A stretch of DNA of 64,000 nucleotides, from positions 1 through 64,000 of the forward strand of contig NZ_JAABNO010000003.1 in NCBI RefSeq assembly GCF_009928445.1, written 5' to 3'. The stretch comes from Clostridium sp. C8-1-8. Its GTDB lineage: Bacteria; Bacillota; Clostridia; Clostridiales; Clostridiaceae. Position 1 is the first letter of the stretch. Each line of letters opens with the position of its first letter. A model generated the notes under the pieces. That model did not search any database. It was not told the DNA's origin and saw only the letters and a program-made list of their open reading frames with translations. Shown piece after piece: positions 19,157-27,598 of this stretch. A program made the position numbers and the translations under genes.

Positions 19157-19521
19157 CTACTTACACTTTATATCAAAGTTTCCAACGAAGTTTTCATATT
19201 TCACAGAAAAGTCATACTCTCCATCATTATCTAAACTGATTTGTTCTTTATAATCCTTGTTAGTCTGAAAATTCTTAACTACTTTACCAGTAGAATCTTC
19301 CAACACTATAGCTAAAGTGCCTTGTTTAACAGTAGAGCTACAGAAAAAATCAACTTTTTCTCCTTTTTTACCTTTGAAAGATCCTCCAGAACCACTACTA
19401 CTAGCAGTAGTAATATTTCCTTTGGTAGTCACAAGATAAGAGTAATCAGAGAAAAATTCGAAATAACATACTATTAAATAGCTGCTATACATACTGTGAT
19501 AATTGCCAATTTACTTCTCAT
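19157..19521 (-). pseudogene. Small secreted or membrane-anchored protein, frameshifted near its signal segment
   Basis: The best ribosome site (GAAAGGAATTATAA) precedes an ATG at 19521 that reads MRSKLAIITVCIAAI and then stops at TAA TAG. The downstream open frame, usable from an ATG at 19492, encodes the rest: a hydrophobic stretch, VTTKGNITTASSSGSGGSF, then a small beta-rich domain ending VGNFDIKCK. Adding one T in the T run at 19476-19478 joins the frames into one protein of about 121 residues with a proper N-terminal membrane/signal segment. This may be a real inactivating deletion, a phase-variable tract or a sequencing error. Family not recognised. Confidence 0.6.
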
Positions 19522-19646
19522 TTATAATTCCTTTCACATGCTTATTGTTGTATAGATAATATGCATTTAAGATTATTTATCTAACAATATCTATATTATA
19601 TTTCAATTATATTCCAAAAATCAACGTATTAATCATTTAAAATAGG

Positions 19647-19685
19647 ATAAAACAGCACTGATACTATATATCAGTGCTGTTTTAT
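19647..19685 (-). terminator. Terminator after a 51-residue ORF
   Basis: A 17-bp perfect stem (ATAAAACAGCACTGATA with its complement, arms 19647-19663 and 19669-19685), eight bases beyond the ORF stop. Confidence 0.85.
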
Positions 19686-19692
19686 GAAAAGT

Positions 19693-19848
19693 TTATATCT
19701 TATTCTTCATTAGCATGTATGTAGCCACACCAACACCAGTGGCAGTTCCCAAAAATCCTATAGTCTTAGCAGGGAATGTTCTTTTTTGCTTCTTCTCATT
19801 ACTTAACATATTAATAAGAGTTGAAACTCCTACAATTTCACGTATCAT
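19693..19848 (-). CDS. Small membrane protein, 51 residues
   Basis: Starts MIREIVGVSTLINML, has a basic middle (NEKKQKRTFPAKT), one glycine-rich membrane helix (about 29-46, GFLGTATGVGVATYM) and a basic tail. TGGAGG precedes the ATG and a strong terminator follows. Family not recognised. Confidence 0.75.
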   Translation of the reverse strand: MIREIVGVSTLINMLSNEKKQKRTFPAKTIGFLGTATGVGVATYMLMKNKI

Positions 19849-19867
19849 TTACATTACCTCCATAAAT

Positions 19868-19910
19868 AAAATATAGATAGATTAACCTATGGTTCATCTA
19901 TCTATATTTT
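19868..19910 (-). terminator. Terminator after the WYL-like mini-protein
   Basis: Arms AAAATATAGATAGAT (19868-19882) and ATCTATCTATATTTT (19896-19910), with TAACC/GGTT continuing into the loop. It lies between two small minus-strand genes. Confidence 0.7.
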
Positions 19911-20001
19911 ATCTTCAAGCAACATAAATTATCCTTTTTTAAGAAAGGAAGTGTTTATACTTATAAGTAAAATCTTCTATCAGTAACTTTATCTTCTAAT
20001 A

Positions 20002-20199
20002 TTAATGTAAATACTGTGCTGCAAGAATATTTTCTCTTTTAAAATATCTTTTTTGTCTTCTTAGGTAACAAAAGGCTTCAACCTTTTCACCTTTTATACC
20101 TAGCACTTGTATGTTTCTTCTCGTAATCTTTTTGTCTTTATCCATGTAGATAATCGTAACAGGTCTATGAAATTCTAATGCACTTTTTAATATATCCAT
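20002..20199 (-). CDS. Stand-alone WYL-like mini-protein
   Basis: 65 residues. The pattern ALEFHRPVTIIYMDKDKKITRRNIQVLGI ... EAFCYLRRQKRYFKRENILAA matches a shortened WYL domain: strand, RxIxV, glycine turn, then a conserved R-x-F/Y-x-x-x-x-I ending. WYL domains usually sit behind an HTH in ligand-responsive regulators; here it is alone with no DNA-binding part. Function unknown. Confidence 0.65.
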   Translation of the reverse strand: MDILKSALEFHRPVTIIYMDKDKKITRRNIQVLGIKGEKVEAFCYLRRQKRYFKRENILAAQYLH

Positions 20200-20245
20200 T
20201 ACTAATCACCTCAATAACATTATACTATATATGAACCGCCAATGC

Positions 20246-20273
20246 AAACATAAGTTCGCACAAACTTATGTTT
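20246..20273. other. Perfect 11-bp inverted repeat upstream of the WYL-like gene
   Basis: AAACATAAGTT, six-base loop, AACTTATGTTT. It lies about 47 bases upstream of the WYL-like ATG, so it may be an operator. It lacks a good T run for a terminator. Confidence 0.4.
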
Positions 20274-20340
20274 TGTATATCATTATTAGTCATCTATTAA
20301 TATTTAATTTTATCGGTGATATAAACTAAGATAAGATTAA

Positions 20341-20370
20341 AAGGCTTAGAAGATTGTGCTCCTAAGCCCT
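20341..20370 (-). terminator. Terminator after the GH25 lysozyme
   Basis: GGCTTAG / CTAAGCC stem followed by TTTT on the minus strand, just past the lysozyme stop. Confidence 0.75.
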
Positions 20371-20376
20371 TTGCTT

Positions 20377-21399
20377 TTACCTGTTTATTACTCCTGACTT
20401 GGTCCATAGTCCCTTGTCTGTACTATATACAACATTCAACCTATTATTTCCTAAGTCCTCAAGAACAATTACATTTTCATTATTTACACTACCTATTCTA
20501 TTTCCTGAGAATCTATCGTAAACATCCCTGTAACCATTTATTCTAATAGGTGCATTCAAATACCCAATATTTGAAACCACATTTCTTATATAAGTTTGTC
20601 TTGTTCCTCCAGGAACTGGGTATTCAACAAGATCTAGCTGTCTACTATAAGATACATCAATAACTTTAATCCTATCACCAACATCTACTCTTCTTCCAGT
20701 ATCTATATCTCCAGTTGAAGTTCTTCCATAAAACCAATCATTCTGCACAACTGCATTAGCTCCATTTACTTGGCCCATAGGTGGGATAGGATCTACTGGA
20801 GGATTTGATCTATCAACTAATAAATCTTCTTTATACTGATCCATGTCTACATTGCCAAAGATTCCATTGACATTTCCAGAGTCACTATACTGCCATCCAC
20901 TCCAGGTATCCCAGATTTCTGTATTCCAACTAGGAGTTCCTGTGGTGTAGTGTGCCAACCAAAGCTGAGTACCCTTAAGCACAGTTGTAAGATTATTCTT
21001 AGAAAAATAGCTTCCTGTATACACAATACAGTCTATTCCTGTCAGTTCCTTTACCCTATCAATAAAAGTTTTTACACAACTACTTAATAGATCTTTTCCA
21101 AGTCCTTCAGTAGTCTCTACATCACAGGCATATTTTAGGTCTACAGCATATCCTCTTGTGTTTTCAACAAAAAAGTTTGCTTGATCAATTGCATTTTCAA
21201 CACTTCTAGCTCTAAAAAAGTGATAAAAACCAACTAAAACCCCTTGTGCCTTAAACCCATTGTAATGAGTAGTCATCATTACATCTCTGTAGGTAGTTCC
21301 TTCGGAAGCTTTAAGATACGCTGCTTGAATACCACTATATTTAACTCTTGAATAATCTACATTAGTCTGATAATTAGATATATCTATACCTTGATACAT
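20377..21399 (-). CDS. GH25 lysozyme (muramidase)
   Basis: 340 residues from the ATG at 21399, which has GAGGAGG ahead of it. Residues 1-200 form the GH25 barrel: GIDISNYQ, GVLVGFYHFFRA, YACDVETTEG with the catalytic acids and LWLAHYT, ending DMDQYKEDL. Residues 215-340 hold a two-part C-terminal region with repeated SH3-like features (DWFYGRTSTGDIDTGRRV; RDVYDRFSGNRIGSV), probably wall binding. There is no signal peptide, as in many clostridial autolysins and phage lysins. No phage genes lie nearby, so a chromosomal autolysin is likelier. Confidence 0.9.
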   Translation of the reverse strand: MYQGIDISNYQTNVDYSRVKYSGIQAAYLKASEGTTYRDVMMTTHYNGFKAQGVLVGFYHFFRARSVENAIDQANFFVENTRGYAVDLKYACDVETTEGLGKDLLSSCVKTFIDRVKELTGIDCIVYTGSYFSKNNLTTVLKGTQLWLAHYTTGTPSWNTEIWDTWSGWQYSDSGNVNGIFGNVDMDQYKEDLLVDRSNPPVDPIPPMGQVNGANAVVQNDWFYGRTSTGDIDTGRRVDVGDRIKVIDVSYSRQLDLVEYPVPGGTRQTYIRNVVSNIGYLNAPIRINGYRDVYDRFSGNRIGSVNNENVIVLEDLGNNRLNVVYSTDKGLWTKSGVINR

Positions 21400-21672
21400 A
21401 ATATCCCTCCTCACTAACTATATATGTGAAAAAACACTATTTTGGTCCAAAATTGCGTCATTAAGTCAATTATTTTATGTATAATATTATTTAATTAGTG
21501 AGAAAACATTATATAAATGATAAAATAGAATTTCTTAACTATTGCTTCAAATTAATATTGAGCGATATATACTCAGGAACAAGCCTAAGCTTCTTCACTT
21601 TAGTTAAATACTACTTTACATATTTCACTGTAAAAACTAGTTAACATCAATATTAGCTAGCTATTTTTGTTG

Positions 21673-22545
21673 TTATAATTTAATTTCACTTCGTAGAAGC
21701 CTATAATATTCAAAGGCAGTCTTTATTTCAAAGCCACAATTTTTATATAAATTGAAAGCAATTATATTGTTACTATCTACTTCTAATCGTAGGTTTCTAT
21801 TCTTTTCATTAACTACAAGATTTATTATTTTTCTAAGTGCTGCCTTTCCAAGTTTTTTTCCTTGATATTCTTTTTTTATACCAAAGCCAAATAAAAACAC
21901 ATCCTCCTCCGAATAATTCAACGAACACATTCCTATAATCTTGTCTTTATAATTTACTAAATACATATCTCTATCTTTTGAATCAATTGTATTAGTAGCA
22001 TAATTTTTAGCATCTTCATAGCCTTCTCCAAATGCATCCATTGAAGCTTCAATTATAGCATCTAAGTGTTCAAACTTTGCTTTTTCTAGAGTTATATCAC
22101 TGTGTGCATCTTCTTTGTCTGATTTCTTATTATATTTTAGGAGATATTCCGTAAAATCGTACTTAGCCTCTAAAGCCTTTAAAGTTAGCTTTCCATCCTT
22201 AGCCTCACTTTCGCATACAAATAGAAAATCCTTTACATCATATTTCTCTATTTCTTTTGTAGCCTCATTTAAAAGTGTTTTAAAATAGCCTTTCTTTCTA
22301 TACTCAGGATGAGTATATGCTGAAACCTCAGCCTCTGCCTTAGTTGGCATAAATAAATATATTACACTTACTAATTTTTCTCCCTCATAGACCATAAATA
22401 AATTATTTATATCTTTATTAAAATTTAAAGAGTTATCAAGAAAAATATCTCCTTTTAAGTTATCCTGTTTCTTGCAGACTGCCTCTAGCTCCTTAATTTC
22501 TTTTACCAGTTGGTCGTTTAAGTTGTTATAAGATTTAATTATCAA
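21673..22545 (-). CDS. GNAT acetyltransferase, two GNAT-like domains
   Basis: 290 residues. The C-terminal domain has the acetyl-CoA loop GIKKEYQGKKLGKAALRKI (about 225-245) and the NIIAFNLYKNCGFE ending. The N-terminal half has a weaker GNAT core (EVSAYTHPEYRKKGYFKTLL). The start is TTG with GGAGGAATA ahead. It lies about 140 bases after alaX and may share its transcript. Substrate unknown. Confidence 0.88.
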   Translation of the reverse strand: MIIKSYNNLNDQLVKEIKELEAVCKKQDNLKGDIFLDNSLNFNKDINNLFMVYEGEKLVSVIYLFMPTKAEAEVSAYTHPEYRKKGYFKTLLNEATKEIEKYDVKDFLFVCESEAKDGKLTLKALEAKYDFTEYLLKYNKKSDKEDAHSDITLEKAKFEHLDAIIEASMDAFGEGYEDAKNYATNTIDSKDRDMYLVNYKDKIIGMCSLNYSEEDVFLFGFGIKKEYQGKKLGKAALRKIINLVVNEKNRNLRLEVDSNNIIAFNLYKNCGFEIKTAFEYYRLLRSEIKL

Positions 22546-22684
22546 TTCTATTCCTCCACATTTACGGATATATAACTTCGTAAAGCTAATTATTTTTAGT
22601 TCAGAATCTATATATTTATTAATATTATTTAAAGCTATTTAATCTTAGAGAGTTTTTTTACTTTAGGCCTAATGCATCACATTT

Positions 22685-23851
22685 CTATAGTACTTCTCTT
22701 AAATATTCTATAAAGTTCTTAATACTCGACTCTACTTCAAAGCTTGCTTGTGCTCTCTTGTCATTACCTCCGCCTTTTCCACCAAAATCCTTTAACTTTT
22801 CCTTGAATAAGTTTCCGCATTTAAAGTTAAAACTTCCATTGTGAGCTAATATAAGTTTTTTATCCTTTAGGGAGCCTAATATTAATATATACCCTTTATC
22901 TTTTAATTCATCATATAGCTTCTCTAGAAACTCAAAGCCTTCTTCCTCATATGTAGCAGTAATAAATCTTGATTCACTATTACTTAAAAGTTTATCAGCT
23001 TCTCTTTTAGCAAGATTACCATACAAGTCTGATAGCTTTCTCTTAAGCTCTGATATCTCATTCCTTTGATTATTTATCACATTACTTATCCCTGAAGCTT
23101 CCACTGAAAGACTTCTAGTAAGATTGGTGATACAAGCCTGCTTCTCTTGATAATCCTTTAAAGCCCTAAGTCCACATTTAAAATAGATCCTAGTCATTCC
23201 CTTATAGTTCTCATACTTGATTATCTTTACTATCCCTACCTCGCCAGTTCTGACAACGTGAGTTCCGCAGCAAGCACTAAAATCGGTAGTTTCTCCCATT
23301 TGAACAATTCTTATCTTTCCTTCAGCCTTTATACCTTTTCTAAGAGGTAATTTCAAAGCCTCCTCTTTAGTAAGGAAATAAGTTGATATAGGTTCATTTC
23401 TATAGATATATTTATTCACCTCATTCTCTATTTCCCTTATCATCTCTTCTGTCATATCTTTAAATAACATATCTATAGTTACGTAATCTTCTCCTAAGTG
23501 AAATCCTGCATTAACAATTTTAAAAAGTTTAAAAAATGCAGCTGATAGCAAATGTTCTCCCGAATGCTGTTGTATATGGTCAAGTCTTCTATCATAATCG
23601 ACTTTACACATAACAAACTTTCCCTCTGGTTTCTCTTTAAGGACGTGGTAGATGATGTCATCTTCTTCATAGACATACTCAACTTTTATATTATCTATAG
23701 TACCTAAATCACAGGTCTGACCTCCACCTTCCGGATAAAAGGGTGTGCTCTTAAGAATTACTTCATAGCTGTCACCTTTTTCAATTATATTCTCTACTTC
23801 ACATTCTGCCTCACATATATATGAATTTTTATAAAATAACTTTTCTGTCAT
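22685..23851 (-). CDS. Alanyl-tRNA editing protein (AlaX-L type, with DHHA1)
   Basis: 388 residues. AlaX proteins remove wrongly attached serine or glycine from tRNA-Ala. The N-terminal part carries FYPEGGGQ; the zinc site is HSGEHLL (H96, H100) and CCGTH (C194, H198). A coiled region (about 240-285) leads into a C-terminal DHHA1-like domain with GGKGGGNDKRAQA. The synthetase catalytic domain of AlaRS is absent. A CGAGGAG site precedes the ATG. Confidence 0.95.
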   Translation of the reverse strand: MTEKLFYKNSYICEAECEVENIIEKGDSYEVILKSTPFYPEGGGQTCDLGTIDNIKVEYVYEEDDIIYHVLKEKPEGKFVMCKVDYDRRLDHIQQHSGEHLLSAAFFKLFKIVNAGFHLGEDYVTIDMLFKDMTEEMIREIENEVNKYIYRNEPISTYFLTKEEALKLPLRKGIKAEGKIRIVQMGETTDFSACCGTHVVRTGEVGIVKIIKYENYKGMTRIYFKCGLRALKDYQEKQACITNLTRSLSVEASGISNVINNQRNEISELKRKLSDLYGNLAKREADKLLSNSESRFITATYEEEGFEFLEKLYDELKDKGYILILGSLKDKKLILAHNGSFNFKCGNLFKEKLKDFGGKGGGNDKRAQASFEVESSIKNFIEYLREVL

Positions 23852-24083
23852 ATGATCACTCCTCGGTTTGATTGTATATTGACTTATTGCATATTCAATT
23901 TACTAAAATTATAACACAGGTTAACCAATTTACTAATTAATAACAATATATTTTACATAATTTAAATACTGTTAAAGTACAGGGTTAAAATATATCAGTT
24001 TAATACTCTTAATTAAAGATGTAATTTGATTTATACTAAATATTTTACATGCTCTTGAACATAATAAGGTTGGAGGTGTTATT

Positions 24084-24293
24084 ATGAAAAAAACAAGAGA
24101 ACCTAAAAATGATAAATTAGTGACTTCACCATCAACTTCTGGTTCCTATGGTATATCTACTTCTTCAAATTTAACTGTAGAATCCTCTGATATAGAAGGC
24201 GATGATAGCGATTCCCTAATCCCTGATTTCCATGAAGATAAAGCTTGGTCTTCCAAGACTACTTCCACAGTTTATAATGATGACCATAAATAA
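24084..24293 (+). CDS. Small Ser/Asp-rich protein, unknown
   Basis: 69 residues, hydrophilic, no membrane segment: basic N-terminus (MKKTREPKNDK), Ser/Thr-rich middle, acidic segment (SSDIEGDDSDS) and a polar tail. TTGGAGGTG precedes the ATG and a strong terminator overlaps its end, so it is very probably expressed. Family not recognised. Confidence 0.75.
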   Translation: MKKTREPKNDKLVTSPSTSGSYGISTSSNLTVESSDIEGDDSDSLIPDFHEDKAWSSKTTSTVYNDDHK

Positions 24294-24329
24294 AGCACAT
24301 AGCATTGAAGACTCCTATGTGCTTTATTT
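24288..24329 (+). terminator. Terminator of the Ser/Asp-rich small gene
   Basis: A 15-bp stem AAATAAAGCACATAG / CTATGTGCTTTATTT starting inside the last codons of the gene, followed by T. Confidence 0.85.
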
Positions 24330-24362
24330 TTATAATGTCTATGCTTGATAACAATTTTGTTA

Positions 24363-24398
24363 AAAAGCCACTGAAGGGACCTTCTTCAGTGGGCTTTT
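24363..24398. terminator. Second hairpin, related in sequence to one upstream of fdhF
   Basis: AAAAGCCACTGAAG / CTTCAGTGGGCTTTT stem. The same CTGAAG-(A)AGGTC-CTTCAG core occurs at about 36701-36720. On the minus strand a weak 63-residue ORF (24259-24450) runs through it; it lacks a ribosome site. Confidence 0.55.
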
Positions 24399-24549
24399 CT
24401 TGTCCATCTGCCTTTCCAAATACATATGTAAAAAATCTAGCAAGCCCCATAATTTTATTACTTACTTCTTAACAAAAATAGCTGCCCTAAGCCTTGAATT
24501 CACTATATTTAGTTGGCACTTTTTATATAACTGTTCTTAATAGTAAAAA

Positions 24550-24598
24550 AGTATCTTATAAAGAATAGCTAAAAAACACTGATTCTTTATAAGATACT
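24550..24598 (-). terminator. Terminator of the hepT-mntA pair
   Basis: A 17-bp perfect stem (AGTATCTTATAAAGAAT and its complement, arms 24550-24566 and 24582-24598) with six T after it on the minus strand. Confidence 0.85.
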
Positions 24599-24623
24599 CT
24601 ATGTACAAAGCTTTATACTTTTA

Positions 24624-25058
24624 TTAACTATATTTACGTAGAAACTTTTTAGCAATATTTATTATTATATCAAACTTATCTGTGTTATTTACTATATGTT
24701 CAAGTAGTTCTTCATGACTTGGTTCCTTGTATCTATGAGATATTCTATTTCTAACAAGCCTTGATTTTTCTAAGAAAAGGTAGGTTCTCTCGTCTATAAC
24801 ATCACTTTTTCTTAAGAGTTTAAAACTATCACTTAAAGAAATACCTATCTTAAACCTTCTTATCTCTCTTAAGGCTATAGAGCAAAAGTCTTCCAATATT
24901 GTATGGAATCCAACGAAAAGCTGCCTTAAGCTTGACTTTGCAAGCTTAGTTATAAGCTGATCTTCCTTATATTTTTCTAAAACCTCTAAGCACTCATTTA
25001 TATCTGCCTTACATTCTTCCAAATCTTCTATTATTTTTATTAGTCTCTCATCATTCAT
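24624..25058 (-). CDS. hepT: HepT-type ribonuclease toxin (DUF86)
   Basis: 144 residues, all-helical HEPN fold. The catalytic Rx4HxY motif is present as RNRISHRY (R103, H108, Y110). HepT toxins cleave RNA and are switched off by their MntA partner, which adds AMP units to the Tyr of this motif. The start codon overlaps the end of the partner gene by four bases, the standard arrangement. Confidence 0.88.
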   Translation of the reverse strand: MNDERLIKIIEDLEECKADINECLEVLEKYKEDQLITKLAKSSLRQLFVGFHTILEDFCSIALREIRRFKIGISLSDSFKLLRKSDVIDERTYLFLEKSRLVRNRISHRYKEPSHEELLEHIVNNTDKFDIIINIAKKFLRKYS

Positions 25059-25531
25059 GATAATACATCAATTCTCCTAAAGTACATAAAATTTTCATTC
25101 TCCCGATAGGTCCTATCTACTTCATCACAAATTATGTCAAACATCTTATTATTGTCCTTTGAAAACAACACTTTTCCATTATTCAAAATATTTATCTTCA
25201 CAAACAGATCTAACTTTTCACTTCTTAAATCAACAACATCAATAGGTCTATTAAGCAAATTTTCTAAAAACAGCTCTAATTCTAAAATAGTATCTAAGGA
25301 TATTTTTTCCTCATTTAAAAGAGCAATATCCACATCAGATATTTCATTAAATTCGCCATGATTTAAGCTTCCGAACAGTATCAGGTTAGATATGTTATAT
25401 TCATTGATAAAATTTAGTACTTCTTCAGAATTAAGCTTGTCAAGAGCATACTTTCTTTCTTCTTCACTATCCAATTTAACACCAACCTTCGGATAAACTA
25501 AATATAAAGGTATGTTGATATTATATCCCAA
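25055..25531 (-). CDS. mntA: MntA-type nucleotidyltransferase antitoxin
   Basis: Up to 158 residues. The minimal nucleotidyltransferase signature GSx10DxD is present as GS (54-55) and DVD (66-68), followed by the RPIDVVDLR strand. It acts as antitoxin by AMPylating HepT. The start is uncertain: the frame opens at a TTG without a clear ribosome site, and a TTG near 25474 (AAATTGGATAGT) is an alternative. It overlaps hepT by four bases. Confidence 0.85.
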   Translation of the reverse strand: MGYNINIPLYLVYPKVGVKLDSEEERKYALDKLNSEEVLNFINEYNISNLILFGSLNHGEFNEISDVDIALLNEEKISLDTILELELFLENLLNRPIDVVDLRSEKLDLFVKINILNNGKVLFSKDNNKMFDIICDEVDRTYRENENFMYFRRIDVLS

Positions 25532-25622
25532 AGTTATATAAAATAAAAGCTAATGCAACACTTAATAATCATTAAATCAATAACATAAGCATTAACCCAG
25601 TATATTTTTATTTATTACTTCA

Positions 25623-26498
25623 TTATAAAATATCCCCATCTTCTCTCAAAAAAACTCTTACGAAAAACAGTAGTAAGAAGGACAATAAATACAGTATCGC
25701 CGCAAAGGAAGTAGCCATTTTTATATCAGTCTGCATATATGTATATATCTGTAGTGGTATAGTTCTGGTTTTATTAACAACATTGCCAGCAAACATTAAA
25801 GTGGCGCCAAACTCTCCTATAGATCTTATATAACTAAGTATAAGTCCAGAGATTATAGCTCGTTTCAGCATAGGAATTATAATTTTATAAATTGTTTCAA
25901 CCTTTCCTGCACCTAATACATAAGTTGCTTCAAAAATTTCCTTTGGAACATCGTTTATTGAATTACTAAGTACTTTCACATAGAAAGCCGAGGATACAAA
26001 AAACTGAGCAATAATTACAGCAGCTGGAGTAAACACTAAGCTAATTCCATAGCTATCTAACATCCTGCCTATAATGCCATTACTACCAAAGGTAAGTAAA
26101 AGAGCTATACCAACTGCTGCAGGTGGTAAAACTATAGGTAACTCTATCAGTATACTTAGAACCTTAGCCAAGGCTTTGTTCTTTACAAACCTCAAATAGA
26201 AAGCCATGCAAGTACCAAAGATAAAAGTTAGTATTAAAGCTATGGTAGAAGTCTCTAAGGTCAGCAGCACACTAGAAATGTTCTCTTTTATATATAATGT
26301 AGAAATTATATTATGTACGCCTGAATAATTTATCATAGTAAGTATTGGAAGAACAATAATAACTATATATACGCTTATGGCTATCACTAAGGGTATTACT
26401 AAAAGCTTATTAATGTAATTTTTTCTACTCCCCCTTTTATTGAGAGTATTTAAGTATTTTTCATCTTCTTTTACATCATATATCTTATCTTGAATCAT
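25623..26498 (-). CDS. modB: Molybdate ABC transporter permease
   Basis: 291 residues with six membrane helices after a long N-terminal cytoplasmic stretch. The inner-membrane transport EAA loop is present (EAxxxLGAGKVETIYKIIIP at about 190-210), with upstream LIELPIVLPPAAVGIALLL typical of ModB. ATAGGAGAAG precedes the ATG. It follows modA by about 125 bases. The expected ATPase gene modC is not next to it; the downstream neighbour is the toxin-antitoxin pair. Confidence 0.93.
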   Translation of the reverse strand: MIQDKIYDVKEDEKYLNTLNKRGSRKNYINKLLVIPLVIAISVYIVIIVLPILTMINYSGVHNIISTLYIKENISSVLLTLETSTIALILTFIFGTCMAFYLRFVKNKALAKVLSILIELPIVLPPAAVGIALLLTFGSNGIIGRMLDSYGISLVFTPAAVIIAQFFVSSAFYVKVLSNSINDVPKEIFEATYVLGAGKVETIYKIIIPMLKRAIISGLILSYIRSIGEFGATLMFAGNVVNKTRTIPLQIYTYMQTDIKMATSFAAILYLLSFLLLFFVRVFLREDGDIL

Positions 26499-26528
26499 AC
26501 TTCTCCTATATAAAAATCAAATTATATT

Positions 26529-26622
26529 GATATACTAATACATATTAAACTTATATTTTCAAAAACTTTTCTCAGAAATCAGAGGAACTTTTAATATAGG
26601 TTTCGGTACTAATTAGTACATC
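26529..26622. repeat. Decayed copy of the ~95-nt palindromic repeat
   Basis: Core retained (CTTATATTTTCAAAAACTTTTCTC ... AGAGGAACTTTTAATATAGGTTTCGG), ends degraded. It lies between modA and modB. Confidence 0.5.
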
Positions 26623-26623
26623 T

Positions 26624-27433
26624 TTATTTAATATCAAATCCATATTTCTTTAATATTTCTTTTCCCTTACCTTCAACAATATAGTCAACAAATTCCTTTG
26701 CAGCATCCTTATTTTTAGAAGCCTTTAATAAAGCTATTGGATATTGAACTTTAAGTTCATTAAAGGCAGCATCTTCTATCATGTCTACCTTTTCTTTATT
26801 AGCCTCATTAACATCTGTTTTGTATACTACCCCTGCATTGGCTTCATTTAGTACAACCTTTGCAAGCACATCCTTTACATTTAGTTCACTGCTTTTTATA
26901 TTATTCAATATAGCTTTATAGGTATTATCATCAATTATATTTTTATTCTTCTGACTTTCTAAAGCCTTATAAAAATAGCTTCCTATAGGTACAGTTTTCT
27001 CTCCCACTACTAGCTTTAAATTTGTTTGTGCCAAATCCTTAAAATTTTTTATACTTTTCTTACTACTTTTACTTGTGCAAATTATTAGCTTATTTTCAGC
27101 AAATATTTTACTTTCCTCTACCTTACCATCTTTTTTCAATTGATCTACATAATTTGTATTGGCCGAAGCAAATACATCTGCACCATTACTTTGATTAATT
27201 TCTTGGACCAAAGCTTGACTACCTGCATAGTTGAAGGTTACATCAATTCCTTTATCCTTCTTAATCTGATTTCCTATCTCATTAAAGCTTTCTGTTAGAC
27301 TAGCAGCTGCAAATACCATTATCTTTTTTGAACTACCATCTTCGGCTTTTTTTGTAGTTTTAGTACATGCCATAAGCCCTGATGACAAAACTACTGCTAG
27401 TATTAAGATACTAGTCTTAAATTTCACTTTCAT
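26624..27433 (-). CDS. modA: Molybdate-binding lipoprotein
   Basis: 269 residues from the ATG at 27433 (GGGGAAGAAG ahead of it). A lipoprotein signal peptide with lipobox LMAC leads to a periplasmic-binding domain with FAAASLTESFNEIG, a ModA hallmark, then GADVFASA and YPIALLKASKN. It captures molybdate outside the membrane for the permease encoded next. It sits downstream of the cofactor genes in the same direction. Confidence 0.96.
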   Translation of the reverse strand: MKVKFKTSILILAVVLSSGLMACTKTTKKAEDGSSKKIMVFAAASLTESFNEIGNQIKKDKGIDVTFNYAGSQALVQEINQSNGADVFASANTNYVDQLKKDGKVEESKIFAENKLIICTSKSSKKSIKNFKDLAQTNLKLVVGEKTVPIGSYFYKALESQKNKNIIDDNTYKAILNNIKSSELNVKDVLAKVVLNEANAGVVYKTDVNEANKEKVDMIEDAAFNELKVQYPIALLKASKNKDAAKEFVDYIVEGKGKEILKKYGFDIK

Positions 27434-27496
27434 TACTTCTTCCCCTTTGCTCATAAGTACATGATTCCTTAAACCCATTTTAGAATTACTTAAGAT

Positions 27497-27598
27497 TTAT
27501 ACTTATCCAACTTAATACTAAAACTTTTATTATCAAATTATCTCATCATATTCAGAGGAGCTTTTTTAATAGATTTTGGATTGAAGTGGTATATATCT
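27497..27598. repeat. Partly decayed copy of the ~95-nt palindromic repeat
   Basis: The right half is well kept (TTCAGAGGAGC ... TAGATTTTGGATTGAAGTGGTATAT); the left arm is degraded. It lies between the MOSC gene and modA. Confidence 0.55.

Noticed and set aside
20377-21399. Prophage lysis module
   Set aside because: The GH25 enzyme could be a phage lysin, but there is no holin, tail, portal or integrase gene around it.
24259-24450. Minus-strand ORF of 63 residues over two terminators
   Set aside because: It lacks a ribosome site, overlaps the end of a well-supported plus-strand gene and reads through two hairpins. Only its resemblance to the tiny ORF upstream of fdhF is kept as a finding.
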